Shown one piece after another: positions 44,585 to 53,304 of a stretch of 64,000 bases of DNA (positions are counted from its first letter, which is position 1; the number at the start of each line of letters is the position of its first letter). The stretch is from CAZXYS01 sp964645005 (GTDB lineage: Bacteria > Bacteroidota > Ignavibacteria > Kapaibacteriales > UBA2268). The position numbers and the translations under genes were made by a program. The DNA lies in assembly GCA_964645005.1 (NCBI GenBank), contig CAZXYS010000004.1, positions 92,757 to 156,756 of the forward strand, in the 5' to 3' direction. The notes under the pieces are model-generated. The model was not told the origin of the DNA. It saw only the letters and a list, made by a program, of their open reading frames with translations, and searched no databases.

Positions 44585-44610
44585 AAAAATTGACAAATTT
44601 GTCAATTTTT
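44585..44610. promoter_or_regulatory. 26-bp perfect palindrome, possible operator
   Basis: AAAAATTGACAAA is followed directly by its exact reverse complement TTTGTCAATTTTT, so the site has two-fold symmetry with no spacer. It contains TTGACA. It could be a binding site for a dimeric regulator or an AT-rich hairpin. Confidence 0.5.
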
Positions 44611-44939
44611 GTTGGGTTTATACAACTCAATATAGAAATTATCACTATGCCAAATAGCAATTTTTTCTAATATTTAAATTATTTTCAAATTTTTTCAAAT
44701 TTCTTTTTTTTTAAAAGAAAGTTTTGTATACTTTTTTTTAGAAGATTGAAAAATTACAAAACTATTTTAAAGGATTTTAATGGGGAGATAATTTATAAGC
44801 TGAGAAGGATTAATAAAAGTTAATAATTATTGGGAAAATAGTTTAAGACGGCGCGTGGAAGTAAGATGAAAAAAGGTCGGAAATAGAGAGAATCCCCCAC
44901 ATTAAGAAAATTGAATCAAATAAGGTATAGATGAAAATA

Positions 44940-45120
44940 TATTAATTATTATGTATAAAAATTGAAAGGACAGCCGTGACAAAACAGTGATAATCAAGGC
45001 TCCGTAAAATTAGCACCGACGGAACAGAGCCCGCCGGCGCCGGTACTGATTGGGCGTCACCAATTGTAAATATCCCATTTACTTTCGCCCAATCAGTTGA
45101 CTCCAATATAATAATTAATA
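44940..45120. repeat. 181-bp nested inverted repeat, MITE-like
   Basis: The ends are 12-bp inverted repeats: TATTAATTATTA (44940-44951) and TAATAATTAATA (45109-45120). Inside are ACTGATTGGGCG (45045-45056) with CGCCCAATCAGT (45086-45097), GTAAAT (45066-45071) with ATTTAC (45077-45082), and the GC-only palindrome CCGGCGCCGG (45034-45043). No transposase is present. It may be a non-autonomous element or a structured leader of the gene starting 26 bp later. Confidence 0.55.
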
Positions 45121-45145
45121 ATGTCAAATTCAATTGGAGTTAATT

Positions 45146-46783
45146 ATGTTAACAAAATTCTCAAAACTGATGTTGATTTTTGCACTGATAATATCAACAG
45201 TAAAATTTAGCGAGGCTTATGACAGCAATGCATCGATCTCAAAAGAAAATGATGCGCATTGCGATTGTACAGGCGAGGTAAAATTTGCTTACTCGAACTG
45301 CCAATTTGGCGGATTGGAATACTCCTATGCATTGATGCAGGACGGTCAGATTGTCGAGGAAGGTGAAACACCATCATCAACCTTTGACAGATATATCACA
45401 GGGCTGTGTCCCGGAACTTACAATTTTAAAGCTCTTTATTCTTATACAGTTGATCAAAATGGAAATCCTGTATGGCAGATCTTAGACGACCAAGACATTA
45501 CCATCGAGGGACCTGATGAATTCCTCGATGCAAATCTTATTGACTGGGGAGAGAAAATTCCTGACTGTTACGGAACAGGATGGGTTAATTTTACAGTCTC
45601 CGGCGGAAATCAGCCGGTAACGATATCATGGACTCGTAACGGAGATCCCTTTGATCCGCCGCATTCAGGTGACGGATATCATTCGGGTTTGCCAGGCGGT
45701 AACTACACAATTACAATAACTGATGCCGAAGGCTGCGAAGAGGTTCTTACTTTTACAATCGCCGATCAGTATCCGAAAATAGATTTTGACCTCGTTGTTG
45801 TAACTAAACCAGGCTGCGACGGTCCCGGGAGTTTGGGTAAGATCAGAGTTGTAAACCTTCAGGGGGTTTCCGGAGACATCGGTACGGATTATAATGTTGA
45901 ATGGTGGAGAAACGGTATAATAGTAGACTATGATATTTTAGAAAAAGATGATTGTGACGAAGCAAACTGGTGTGTAAAGGTAATTAACAACAATAATAAT
46001 TGTTATGAAACAAAATGTGTCGATTTGGAAGCAGTAGAAACACCACTTGAAGTTGATTACGAAGTCTATCATGCCGGATGTAATTCTCCAAATTCAAAAG
46101 GATGGATAGAACTCGATGTTGTTTCCGGAACACCTTCCTATACTTATCATTGGGATCACGATCCGAGTAACAACACAAACAGAGCGGAAGATCTTGAACC
46201 GGGGACTTATACCGTTACAATTACAGATGCTAATGGTTGTTCCAAAACACTCGAAATCACAATCGAACAGGTGCCAACATTACAATTTGATCTGACAATC
46301 AGGGATGTTCATGACTTAGATGGTAACTGCGATTACTCATTATGTAGGGTTGCTAATTTAGTAGGTACCCCTCCATTTACAATAACATGGGATTCGGGAA
46401 CACCTACAACAGGTGATCAGAACAAAATTAATGAATTCCCTGCTACCCATAAAGTTACAGTTGTTGATGGTAATGGCTGTGTTTATGAAGAGACCATAAC
46501 AAATGAGGATTGTCAACCAAGCAGTTGGGGCGGCGTAAGTGTTAATCCAAATCCTGCTGATGACATTTTAAATGTATTAATTGATCAATACCAACCCGCG
46601 GTAATTGATCTCGATCTATTTGATTTGGATTTCGGACAGGTTTACCATTCCAACGAAGGATATCATACTCCTGGTCTGAACGAATTTCAAATAGATATGT
46701 CGCCGTATCAGCCTGGCGCTTACTATCTCGTTGTAAGCTATAACGGTGAACCGGATTACACGGTTCTGATTATTAAAGAATAA
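45146..46783 (+). CDS. T9SS-exported SprB-repeat protein
   Basis: A protein of 545 residues starting at the ATG at 45146, six bases after GGAG. A signal peptide is followed by at least two SprB-type repeats: PVTISWTRNGDPF with GGNYTITITDAEGCEE, and PSYTYHWDHDPSN with PGTYTVTITDANGCSK. A weaker third unit starts at FTITWDSGTPTTG. The end is a sorting domain (VNPNPADDILNVL, PGAYYLVVSYNG, YTVLIIKE). SprB repeats occur in gliding adhesins of Flavobacterium and in other surface proteins. Numerous Cys residues suggest disulfides. The next gene follows after a hairpin at 46792. Confidence 0.85.
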   Translation: MLTKFSKLMLIFALIISTVKFSEAYDSNASISKENDAHCDCTGEVKFAYSNCQFGGLEYSYALMQDGQIVEEGETPSSTFDRYITGLCPGTYNFKALYSYTVDQNGNPVWQILDDQDITIEGPDEFLDANLIDWGEKIPDCYGTGWVNFTVSGGNQPVTISWTRNGDPFDPPHSGDGYHSGLPGGNYTITITDAEGCEEVLTFTIADQYPKIDFDLVVVTKPGCDGPGSLGKIRVVNLQGVSGDIGTDYNVEWWRNGIIVDYDILEKDDCDEANWCVKVINNNNNCYETKCVDLEAVETPLEVDYEVYHAGCNSPNSKGWIELDVVSGTPSYTYHWDHDPSNNTNRAEDLEPGTYTVTITDANGCSKTLEITIEQVPTLQFDLTIRDVHDLDGNCDYSLCRVANLVGTPPFTITWDSGTPTTGDQNKINEFPATHKVTVVDGNGCVYEETITNEDCQPSSWGGVSVNPNPADDILNVLIDQYQPAVIDLDLFDLDFGQVYHSNEGYHTPGLNEFQIDMSPYQPGAYYLVVSYNGEPDYTVLIIKE

Positions 46784-46791
46784 ATTGATTT

Positions 46792-46817
46792 AGCGGCGGC
46801 TATAATTAGTCGCCGCT
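46792..46817 (+). terminator. Rho-independent terminator
   Basis: AGCGGCGGCT and AGTCGCCGCT pair over 10 bp with a six-base loop, nine bases after the stop codon, followed by TATAATTTTATTTTT. The T-rich tail runs up to the start of the next gene. Confidence 0.7.
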
Positions 46818-46833
46818 TATAATTTTATTTTTA

Positions 46834-49284
46834 ATGCAGTTTATAATAATGAAGCTTTCAATACCAATAATCTTATTAATCGTTTTAAACACGTTTATAG
46901 TTAACGCCCAAATAGATGACGTAAAATCTTTCATAGATAATGGAAACTTTGAAATTGCTGATGGTTGGGGTAGTATTGGTGATTTGAGTGATCCAACAGG
47001 ATATTGCTATTTTAATAAATTTATTAAATATTGGTACGGATGTGGTACTCCTGATGTATACTCAAAAGAAGTTCCTGATACATCTTTTTTTTATTTTACT
47101 TATGGAATACCTATATTAGATAATTATCCTTATTCATACAATCCAAATACATGGGATAAAGATATAATTAATAAATATTATGTTAGAATGGCTTTCGCTA
47201 CTTATTCCGGGCATAGCGGAGGTGAACATATTTCCCAAAAATTTAAACAAGAATTAACAATAACAAAAAAATATATATATGAATGTTATGTATTAATAAA
47301 AGAAAATATACCTGAATATCATTTTAAAAAAACTAAACTGCTGGTTTATTTGGATTCTTTTAGACCTGATCTTTCCCAAAGTTTTCCTAATACATTCATA
47401 GGTACACATTTAACTAAAAAGCAGCAAATAATTTATAACGAAGTTATCCCTCAAAATAAGTGGGTTCATATTAAAAGCAAGCCGTTTTCAGTGAAAGATA
47501 CTTCTCTGCAATTTCTGACAATAGGGGGAGATCCAAGAAATTTACCGATAGTATATGAAAAAGATAAGATCATGCACTATGACGCTTATTTGGATAATGT
47601 AATTTTCCGCGAAGCTTCCGTCGGCTTAACATCCTTCCTCGATAACCAATTCCCCTGCCCCGACGATACTGTCACTTTCAGATTCAAATTATGGAAAGAT
47701 TATCCCGAGTTTAGCGATACACTAACCGTGATAGACTCCCTCCCACAGGGTTTAACCTATCTTTCCGGCGATTTCCGGTATAAGGATGGTAAACTGCTTT
47801 CAGTAGTGTATCCCGAAGATTTCGGCGGCAGTGATTCTCTTAATTTATATTTAAAGGCTCTTACCAATCCGGACGCTTTCGAATATGACACTCTTCTGAA
47901 TAAAGTATATTTCGAAGGCGTTGCGCCCGAAAACCGCGGCGCTTTCGGCAAATACAGGAACGTTCTGTTTCCCGGCAGAAAAACAGTATCGGTGGAGAAA
48001 AAGATCGAATTGCCCGTCTGCCGAAATAAACCCGTTAAAATCACTATCGATATCAAAAACCTCATCGATAAAACCAACATCTTAACCGTTTACGAAACAA
48101 ATAAGGGAACATTAAAGATCCTCGACAGCACTGTAACTATCGACGGAACCAGACGCTTTAAAGGCATGAAGGAAGGTCAATACGTCAATCTCGATAGCGC
48201 CGAGTTGAATTTCTATAATTTGAGATTAGATAAGAAATCAATGATACACGGTAATTCGGTTCGAATCGAGTACGAGGCAAAAATAATCTCAGAAAATGAC
48301 AGCATTTACAGCATTACCGAAGCTCGCCCCGAAAGCTATGGCTGCGCTGTTTTCAACGAAATTTACGAAAAGATTGCTTCCGACGGCGTCATAATAGACC
48401 TGCCTGAAGATACGGCATCCTGCAAACCGGTGATACTCAGCGTCAATCCGAATTATTCTCAATATATTTGGTCAACCGGAGAATATACCAATGAAATTTA
48501 TGTTGATAAGTCAGGCAAATACTATGTGGATGTTTTCGATGATTTCGGCTGCATGAATACCGACTCCGTCGATGTTTTCATCGAGCCTAAAAGGCAGGTT
48601 CAACTTTCGCCGGATTCTCTAACAGGTGAACCAGGTGACAAAATTAACTGCAGCCTGATACTTGATTCGGCAGGAAGAGGCATCCACAGAGAGAGAACAT
48701 TTCATTGCATTTTATCAATAGACAAAGAGATGCTAAGCCTGTTTTCCACATCAAATAATGCTAAACTCATCGATAAAAGCGGCGATAGAGAATATTATGA
48801 ACTGACCGGCAAATTCACTGAAGATGACACCACTGAAAACACAATATTGAATGAATTCAAGTTCACTATAGAGTCAGCGGGCAGACTGCGAACACAGATC
48901 CGCATTGATACTTTTTACCTTGACGACTGCACAGATAAAAACTCAACAGCTGAATCAGAATTATTTATAGGCAACAGCTTAAGCGGTGCCGAGAGGTACG
49001 ATTCCTTAACAAACGAAGTTACATTGTACAATTTCCCCAACCCATTCGAGGAAACCACTACCGTCATTTTCGAAGTAACGCAAAAAAGTCATGTTAAACT
49101 TTATCTTTCGGATGTTATGGGCAATCGTATAAAGAATATTATCGAAGGTGAAGCCACTCCCGGCGCGTACAAATTAACCTTGCGGGAAAAGAATATAAGC
49201 TCGGGCGTATATTTACTTCATTTAATAGCTAAAGATTATTATCATACTGTTGTCAGGGTGAGGAAAATTTTATGCATCAAATAA
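46834..49284 (+). CDS. Large T9SS-exported surface protein
   Basis: About 811-816 residues; the ATG at 46849 is equally possible and gives a cleaner signal peptide (KLSIPIILLIVLNTFIVNAQ). Residues about 25-270 look like a carbohydrate-binding-type jellyroll (IDNGNFEIADGWGSIGD, KYWYGCGTPDVYS). A DUF11-like repeat follows (DTLTVIDSLPQGLTYLSGDF). Then comes a gliding-associated Ig-like unit (NYSQYIWSTGEYTNEIYVDK, GKYYVDVFDDFGC), then a cohesin-like stretch. The end is a sorting domain (YNFPNPFEETTTVIFE, SGVYLLHL, RKILCIK). The first 700 bp are clearly more AT-rich than the rest, which hints at a domain of different origin. Confidence 0.82.
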   Translation: MQFIIMKLSIPIILLIVLNTFIVNAQIDDVKSFIDNGNFEIADGWGSIGDLSDPTGYCYFNKFIKYWYGCGTPDVYSKEVPDTSFFYFTYGIPILDNYPYSYNPNTWDKDIINKYYVRMAFATYSGHSGGEHISQKFKQELTITKKYIYECYVLIKENIPEYHFKKTKLLVYLDSFRPDLSQSFPNTFIGTHLTKKQQIIYNEVIPQNKWVHIKSKPFSVKDTSLQFLTIGGDPRNLPIVYEKDKIMHYDAYLDNVIFREASVGLTSFLDNQFPCPDDTVTFRFKLWKDYPEFSDTLTVIDSLPQGLTYLSGDFRYKDGKLLSVVYPEDFGGSDSLNLYLKALTNPDAFEYDTLLNKVYFEGVAPENRGAFGKYRNVLFPGRKTVSVEKKIELPVCRNKPVKITIDIKNLIDKTNILTVYETNKGTLKILDSTVTIDGTRRFKGMKEGQYVNLDSAELNFYNLRLDKKSMIHGNSVRIEYEAKIISENDSIYSITEARPESYGCAVFNEIYEKIASDGVIIDLPEDTASCKPVILSVNPNYSQYIWSTGEYTNEIYVDKSGKYYVDVFDDFGCMNTDSVDVFIEPKRQVQLSPDSLTGEPGDKINCSLILDSAGRGIHRERTFHCILSIDKEMLSLFSTSNNAKLIDKSGDREYYELTGKFTEDDTTENTILNEFKFTIESAGRLRTQIRIDTFYLDDCTDKNSTAESELFIGNSLSGAERYDSLTNEVTLYNFPNPFEETTTVIFEVTQKSHVKLYLSDVMGNRIKNIIEGEATPGAYKLTLREKNISSGVYLLHLIAKDYYHTVVRVRKILCIK

Positions 49285-49355
49285 ACCAATCTCACTAATC
49301 CGGTTAAACCTGAATATTATATAAGAAAAGTTGATTGTACTCGTAATCCTCGCAA

Positions 49356-49375
49356 CAAAGTGCTTTAGCACTTTG
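49356..49375. repeat. Intergenic palindrome
   Basis: CAAAGTGCT and AGCACTTTG are perfect complements around a TT centre. It is 71 bp after the stop of the large surface-protein gene and next to the 48-bp tandem array. Confidence 0.8.
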
Positions 49376-49430
49376 CATCTTTGCTACTTTGTATCTTTGT
49401 AACTTTGCAAAACATCTGAAAACTTCGGAT

Positions 49431-49664
49431 ATGCAGCAAGCTAAAGCTTGCTGTTGCAAGATTTGCTCACCTCTCAATATGCAGCAAGCTAAAGCTTGCT
49501 GTTGCAAGATTTGCTCACCTCTCAATATGCANNNNNNNNNNNNNNNNNNNNNNNNNNNNNNNNNNNNNNNNNNNNNNNNNNNNNNNNNNNNNNNNNNNNN
49601 NNNNNNNNNNNNNNNNNNNNNNNNNNNNNNNGCAAGCTAAAGCTTGCTGTTGCAAGATTTGCTC
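49431..49664. repeat. 48-bp tandem repeat array, interrupted by the assembly gap
   Basis: Two full 48-bp units (from 49431 and 49479) and the first five bases of a third (49527) are visible. They are followed by 100 N, then the last part of another unit that runs to the alaS stop codon. Each unit contains AGCAAGCT-AA-AGCTTGCT, an 8-bp perfect hairpin (49435-49452 in unit one). The period is a multiple of three and the array is open in both directions, but the peptide (for example MQQAKACCCKICSPLN) is not believable as a protein. Confidence 0.85.
49532..49631. other. Assembly gap (100 N)
   Basis: Exactly 100 N inside the 48-bp tandem array. The round number suggests a placeholder, so the true length and copy number are unknown. 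Confidence 0.98.
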
Positions 49665-52206
49665 ATCGCCCAAACTCCTCCACCATCTTCGGAAACTCCT
49701 TCAGCAGAGCGTCCAGCTTATCGACATCTTTTCCTCCGGCGGTCGCCATGTGCGGCTTACCGCCGCCGCCGCCGCCGATCACCTTTGCCGCCTTGCCTAC
49801 GAGACCGCCCGCCGGGTGACTCTTCTTCAGGTCATCCGTCACCGTACACACAAGCTGCACCTTGCCGTTAGCCACATTCGCGAGCAACCCTACACCTTTC
49901 TCTTTTAGCTTATCGCGCAGGTTCTCCGCCGCATTCCGCATCTGATCAACGTTATCCATCTCTACCTTCTTAGTCACAACGCGGATATCTCCCGCCGAGA
50001 CAGCCTCCTTCAGCATATCATCCACATCGCTTTTGACATCCTGCACCTTCATCTTGGCGATAGTCTTCTCCAGCTTCTTGATCTTATCATTCAGTTCCTG
50101 TGCGAACATATCCTTCTCACGCAGCTTCTCTTCCTGCTTCTCGATGTATTTCTCCACGCCTTTCCCGGTCACAGCCTCGATACGCCTTATTCCGGCAGCT
50201 ATCGACGACTCCGAGATAACCTTGAACAGCCCAATCTCATTCGTATTGCCCACATGCGTGCCGCCGCACAGCTCCCGCGCAAAATTATCCATCGACACCA
50301 CGCGAACAACATCTCCATACTTCTCCCCGAAGAACATCTTGATTTCATCACTCTTCTGCGCCGCATCAAGCTCTACGACCTGCGTATTCACATCAAGCCC
50401 CTCGAGGATCTTATCATTCACAATATTCTCAATTTTTCTTATCTCTTCATCGGTGATCTTCTCAAAGTGGCTAAAGTCAAACCGCATATAATCCGGTGCC
50501 ACCAGCGAACCCGACTGCTGCACATGATTCCCCAGCACCTGTCTCAGTGCCTCATGCAGCAAATGCGTCGCCGAGTGATTCCGCATAATATCTCGGCGCC
50601 GCTCGGCATCCACTTTCGCCAGCGCATACTCGCCTACAAGCTCTTCCACATCCCTGTCGCAAAAGTGAATTATCGCCTCGCCCGATTTCTTCACGTCATA
50701 CACGAGGTATCTCTCGCCGCCGAGCACAATCTCGCCCGTGTCAGCAACCTGCCCGCCGCTTTCCACATAAAACGGCGACCGGTCCATCGCTAACTGATTA
50801 CCATCTACATATAGCACCTTCCCTTCCGACTCGAGTTTATCATACCCAGTAAACTCCGTCTCAGCATCGATCTCCGGCAGCTCTACCTCCTGCGCCTGCA
50901 CCTTCCGCGCCGCACGCGAACGCTCCCGCTGCTGCTGCATATTCTCTTCGAAGCCGTCCGTATCCACCTTCAGTCCTTTCTCGCGAGCCATCAACTCCGT
51001 CAGATCCAGTGGAAAACCAAACGTATCGTACAGCAGGAACGCATCCTTCCCCGGCACGACGTCCGCGCAGGACTTCTCCAGCTCCGCTGCGATACTCTCG
51101 AACTTCTCTATACCGCGCTCCAGCGTCTGCAGGAAATTTTCCTCTTCGCCTTTCAAAACCTTCTCGATCGTCTCCTTTTGCTGGTCAATCTCTGGAAAAT
51201 GAGTTCCCATCACATCTATCAGCACCGGCAACAGTTTATATATCACCGGCTCATTTAATCCAAGATTCTTCGCATACCGCGACGCCCTTCTCAGTATCCG
51301 CCGCAGCACATAGCCTCTGCCTTCATTTCCCGGCAGAGCTCCGTCGGCAATAGCAAAACTCAGCGCCCTGATGTGGTCAGACATCACGCGCATCGCAATC
51401 CCCGTCGGATCACTCAACTCATCCGAATACTTCCTGCCGCTCAGCTCCTCGATCTTCCGAATCAGCGGCATAAACAGGTCCGTATCATAATTCGACGCCT
51501 TCCCCTGGATCACGCTGCAAATACGCTCGAAGCCCATACCCGTATCCACATGTTTCGCCGCCAGTTCCTCGAACGTCCCATCCGCCTTCCGGTTAAACTG
51601 GATAAAAACGAGGTTCCAGATCTCAATCACCTCCGGCTTTCCTGCATTCACAAGATTCTTGCCGGACAGATCGGGCGTCCTGTCGAAATGGATCTCACTG
51701 CACGGACCGCAGGGTCCCGTTTCGCCCATCTCCCAGAAATTATCAGTCTCATCGAACCGTTGAATTCTTTCATCCGGCAGGAACCTCTGCCACAGTTCGT
51801 AAGCTTCATCATCAGTCCTGAAGACAGTCGCAATCATCCGTTCCTTATCGAGCCCCCAGACTCCCGTGAGCAGTTCCCATGCCCATTCGATCGCTTCTTT
51901 CTTATAATAATCGCCGAAGCTCCAGTTCCCGAGCATCTCGAAGAAAGTATGGTGGAACGTATCAACGCCCACTTCTTCCAGATCATTATGTTTTCCGCTC
52001 ACGCGGATACACTTTTGCGTATCGGCGGCGCGGTTATAGTCCCGTTTCCCGGCGCCGAGGAACACATCTTTAAACTGATTCATTCCCGCATTCGTAAACA
52101 GCAGCGTCGGGTCGCCGTGCGGGATCACCGGCGCGCTCGGCACAATCCTGTGCTCTTTCGCCTTAAAAAAGTCAAAAAACGACTGTCTCACATCATTCGA
52201 AGTCAT
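49663..52206 (-). CDS. alaS: Alanine--tRNA ligase
   Basis: A protein of 847 residues. The catalytic domain starts VRQSFFDFFKAKEHRIVPSA and has LLFTNAGMNQFKDVFLG and DTFHHTFFEMLGNWSFGDYY as parts. The editing domain has HSATHLLHEALRQVLG, with the metal-binding His pair, and LCGGTHVGNTNEIG, with the Cys and His of the second site. The C-Ala domain ends GGGGGGKPHMATAGG and VEEFGR. The length is close to the usual 860-880. Its stop codon lies at the end of the 48-bp tandem array. Confidence 0.97.
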   Translation of the reverse strand: MTSNDVRQSFFDFFKAKEHRIVPSAPVIPHGDPTLLFTNAGMNQFKDVFLGAGKRDYNRAADTQKCIRVSGKHNDLEEVGVDTFHHTFFEMLGNWSFGDYYKKEAIEWAWELLTGVWGLDKERMIATVFRTDDEAYELWQRFLPDERIQRFDETDNFWEMGETGPCGPCSEIHFDRTPDLSGKNLVNAGKPEVIEIWNLVFIQFNRKADGTFEELAAKHVDTGMGFERICSVIQGKASNYDTDLFMPLIRKIEELSGRKYSDELSDPTGIAMRVMSDHIRALSFAIADGALPGNEGRGYVLRRILRRASRYAKNLGLNEPVIYKLLPVLIDVMGTHFPEIDQQKETIEKVLKGEEENFLQTLERGIEKFESIAAELEKSCADVVPGKDAFLLYDTFGFPLDLTELMAREKGLKVDTDGFEENMQQQRERSRAARKVQAQEVELPEIDAETEFTGYDKLESEGKVLYVDGNQLAMDRSPFYVESGGQVADTGEIVLGGERYLVYDVKKSGEAIIHFCDRDVEELVGEYALAKVDAERRRDIMRNHSATHLLHEALRQVLGNHVQQSGSLVAPDYMRFDFSHFEKITDEEIRKIENIVNDKILEGLDVNTQVVELDAAQKSDEIKMFFGEKYGDVVRVVSMDNFARELCGGTHVGNTNEIGLFKVISESSIAAGIRRIEAVTGKGVEKYIEKQEEKLREKDMFAQELNDKIKKLEKTIAKMKVQDVKSDVDDMLKEAVSAGDIRVVTKKVEMDNVDQMRNAAENLRDKLKEKGVGLLANVANGKVQLVCTVTDDLKKSHPAGGLVGKAAKVIGGGGGGKPHMATAGGKDVDKLDALLKEFPKMVEEFGR

Positions 52207-52668
52207 AATCCTATCCTTGCTATTGCCATCGTTGACAAAAAAATAAGTTTAACTAATAAAATTCGTAATATTTTAAAGTATTTATAGCGGATTTATTTTA
52301 TCGGTTTCTTAAAATTACCCCTTAAAAAAGTGGGACAAAGGGGGTTGTATTATTTCCTAATTCGTAATTGAATGAACGCCGCTGTGGGAAAAACAGTTGC
52401 GGTAAAATCAAACAATCTAAAATCGTCACCAGCATCATTAACTAAGATATATTAATTGTCAAGACTACTAGCAAAATACTACTTGTACATGTTACTTCTC
52501 TTTACTCATGTTTGTATATTGACTCAATATTTACTAAATTGAGATATATTGATAATAATGAAATTCGACTTTTAAAAAATGAAGCACAAAATAAAAATTG
52601 GCGACTATTGTTAAATTAAATCATCAATGTTATAGTAATTTAAAAGCTTAAAGATTCTGGATTAATAA
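52207..52668. other. Non-coding region between alaS and the defence island
   Basis: This 462-bp stretch carries the divergent promoters of alaS and the restriction gene. It has a degenerate CCCC/GGGG inverted pair near 52316-52347. I see no gene, RNA or attachment-site duplication in it. Confidence 0.5.
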
Positions 52669-53304
52669 ATGAATGCTTTAATCAAAAATACCTTTACTGA
52701 TACTGAAACAATAAGGAAATTACAGTATAAACTCCCAAAACTATTTCAAATAGCTGAACTTGAGAGCTCACGTGCTGGGAAAGTTGGTATGGAAGTAGGT
52801 TCTTTAAGGGAAAGGATTATAGTAGCATTTCTCATTCACAAATTTGGCTACGAAAATATCAATACTGAAATACCGATAACTGAAACAGTAATTGATGTCA
52901 TTTTGTACGATATACCAATTTCTATCAAGACAATCACTGGGAAAAATTTTAGTGGTGTTAAGCTTATTTGGACAGTTGATTCTCAAAAAGTTATAAATTT
53001 TAAAAATAATTATACACCTGATTATGATATGATTTTCGTCCAGATTAATTGGAATAGTATGGGTGGATTTTATTATATTCCAAAAGAAGTACAACGTGAA
53101 GTATATAATAACTTCGGCAAAGATAGTTACATAAAACTTCCAAAAGTTGGTACAAATCCTCGTGGTGTTGAAATAACAGCAAAAGCACTTAGGGAAATTT
53201 CGAATCATCAAGACACAATATTTATTGAAATAGACTGGGAAAAAGAAGAAATTGAATTCAATCCTTTTAAAAGGTGGGAAGAACTATGGGAACAGGAATT
53301 ATAA
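52669..53304 (+). CDS. ThaI-type type II restriction endonuclease
   Basis: A protein of 211 residues. The run LPKLFQIAELESSRAGKVGM followed by EVGSLRERIIVAFLIHKFG, then PITETVIDVILYDIPISIKT and ITGKNFSGVKLIWTVDSQK, matches the ThaI family as I know it. The acidic Asp in VIDVIL followed by I-S-I-K-T would form a PD-(D/E)XK-type active site. ThaI cuts CGCG. The methyltransferase gene overlaps the end of this gene, which is the standard restriction-modification pairing. The recognition site here is inferred from the family. The gene is AT-rich compared with alaS and fumC on either side, a sign of transfer. Confidence 0.82.
   Translation: MNALIKNTFTDTETIRKLQYKLPKLFQIAELESSRAGKVGMEVGSLRERIIVAFLIHKFGYENINTEIPITETVIDVILYDIPISIKTITGKNFSGVKLIWTVDSQKVINFKNNYTPDYDMIFVQINWNSMGGFYYIPKEVQREVYNNFGKDSYIKLPKVGTNPRGVEITAKALREISNHQDTIFIEIDWEKEEIEFNPFKRWEELWEQEL

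Larger units (their letters stand above)
44093..45145. other. AT-rich non-coding region, about 1 kb
   Basis: This lies between two divergent genes. No credible gene is visible on either strand. It holds a 26-bp perfect palindrome at 44585-44610 and, at its right end, a nested inverted-repeat unit at 44940-45120. The rest is A/T-rich with no clear promoter match. Confidence 0.6.

Noticed and set aside
44942..45133. A 63-codon minus-strand frame in the nested inverted repeat
   Set aside because: It coincides with the repeat unit, has no ribosome site and resembles no protein; the symmetry of the DNA explains the open frame.
47740..47775. CACAGGGTTTAACC as another coding palindrome
   Set aside because: The arms are not complementary beyond the centre, and the peptide LPQGLTYLSG is the normal DUF11 consensus.
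49304..49525. A frame rich in Cys and Gln across the 48-bp array
   Set aside because: The repeat period is a multiple of three, so frames stay open on both strands by construction.
49431..49664. A CRISPR array
   Set aside because: The 48-bp units are head-to-tail with no unique spacers, and no cas genes are present.
49663..52206. Several long plus-strand frames across alaS
   Set aside because: They are antisense to a complete, well-conserved alaS and have no family signal; the G/C-biased third positions of alaS keep them open.
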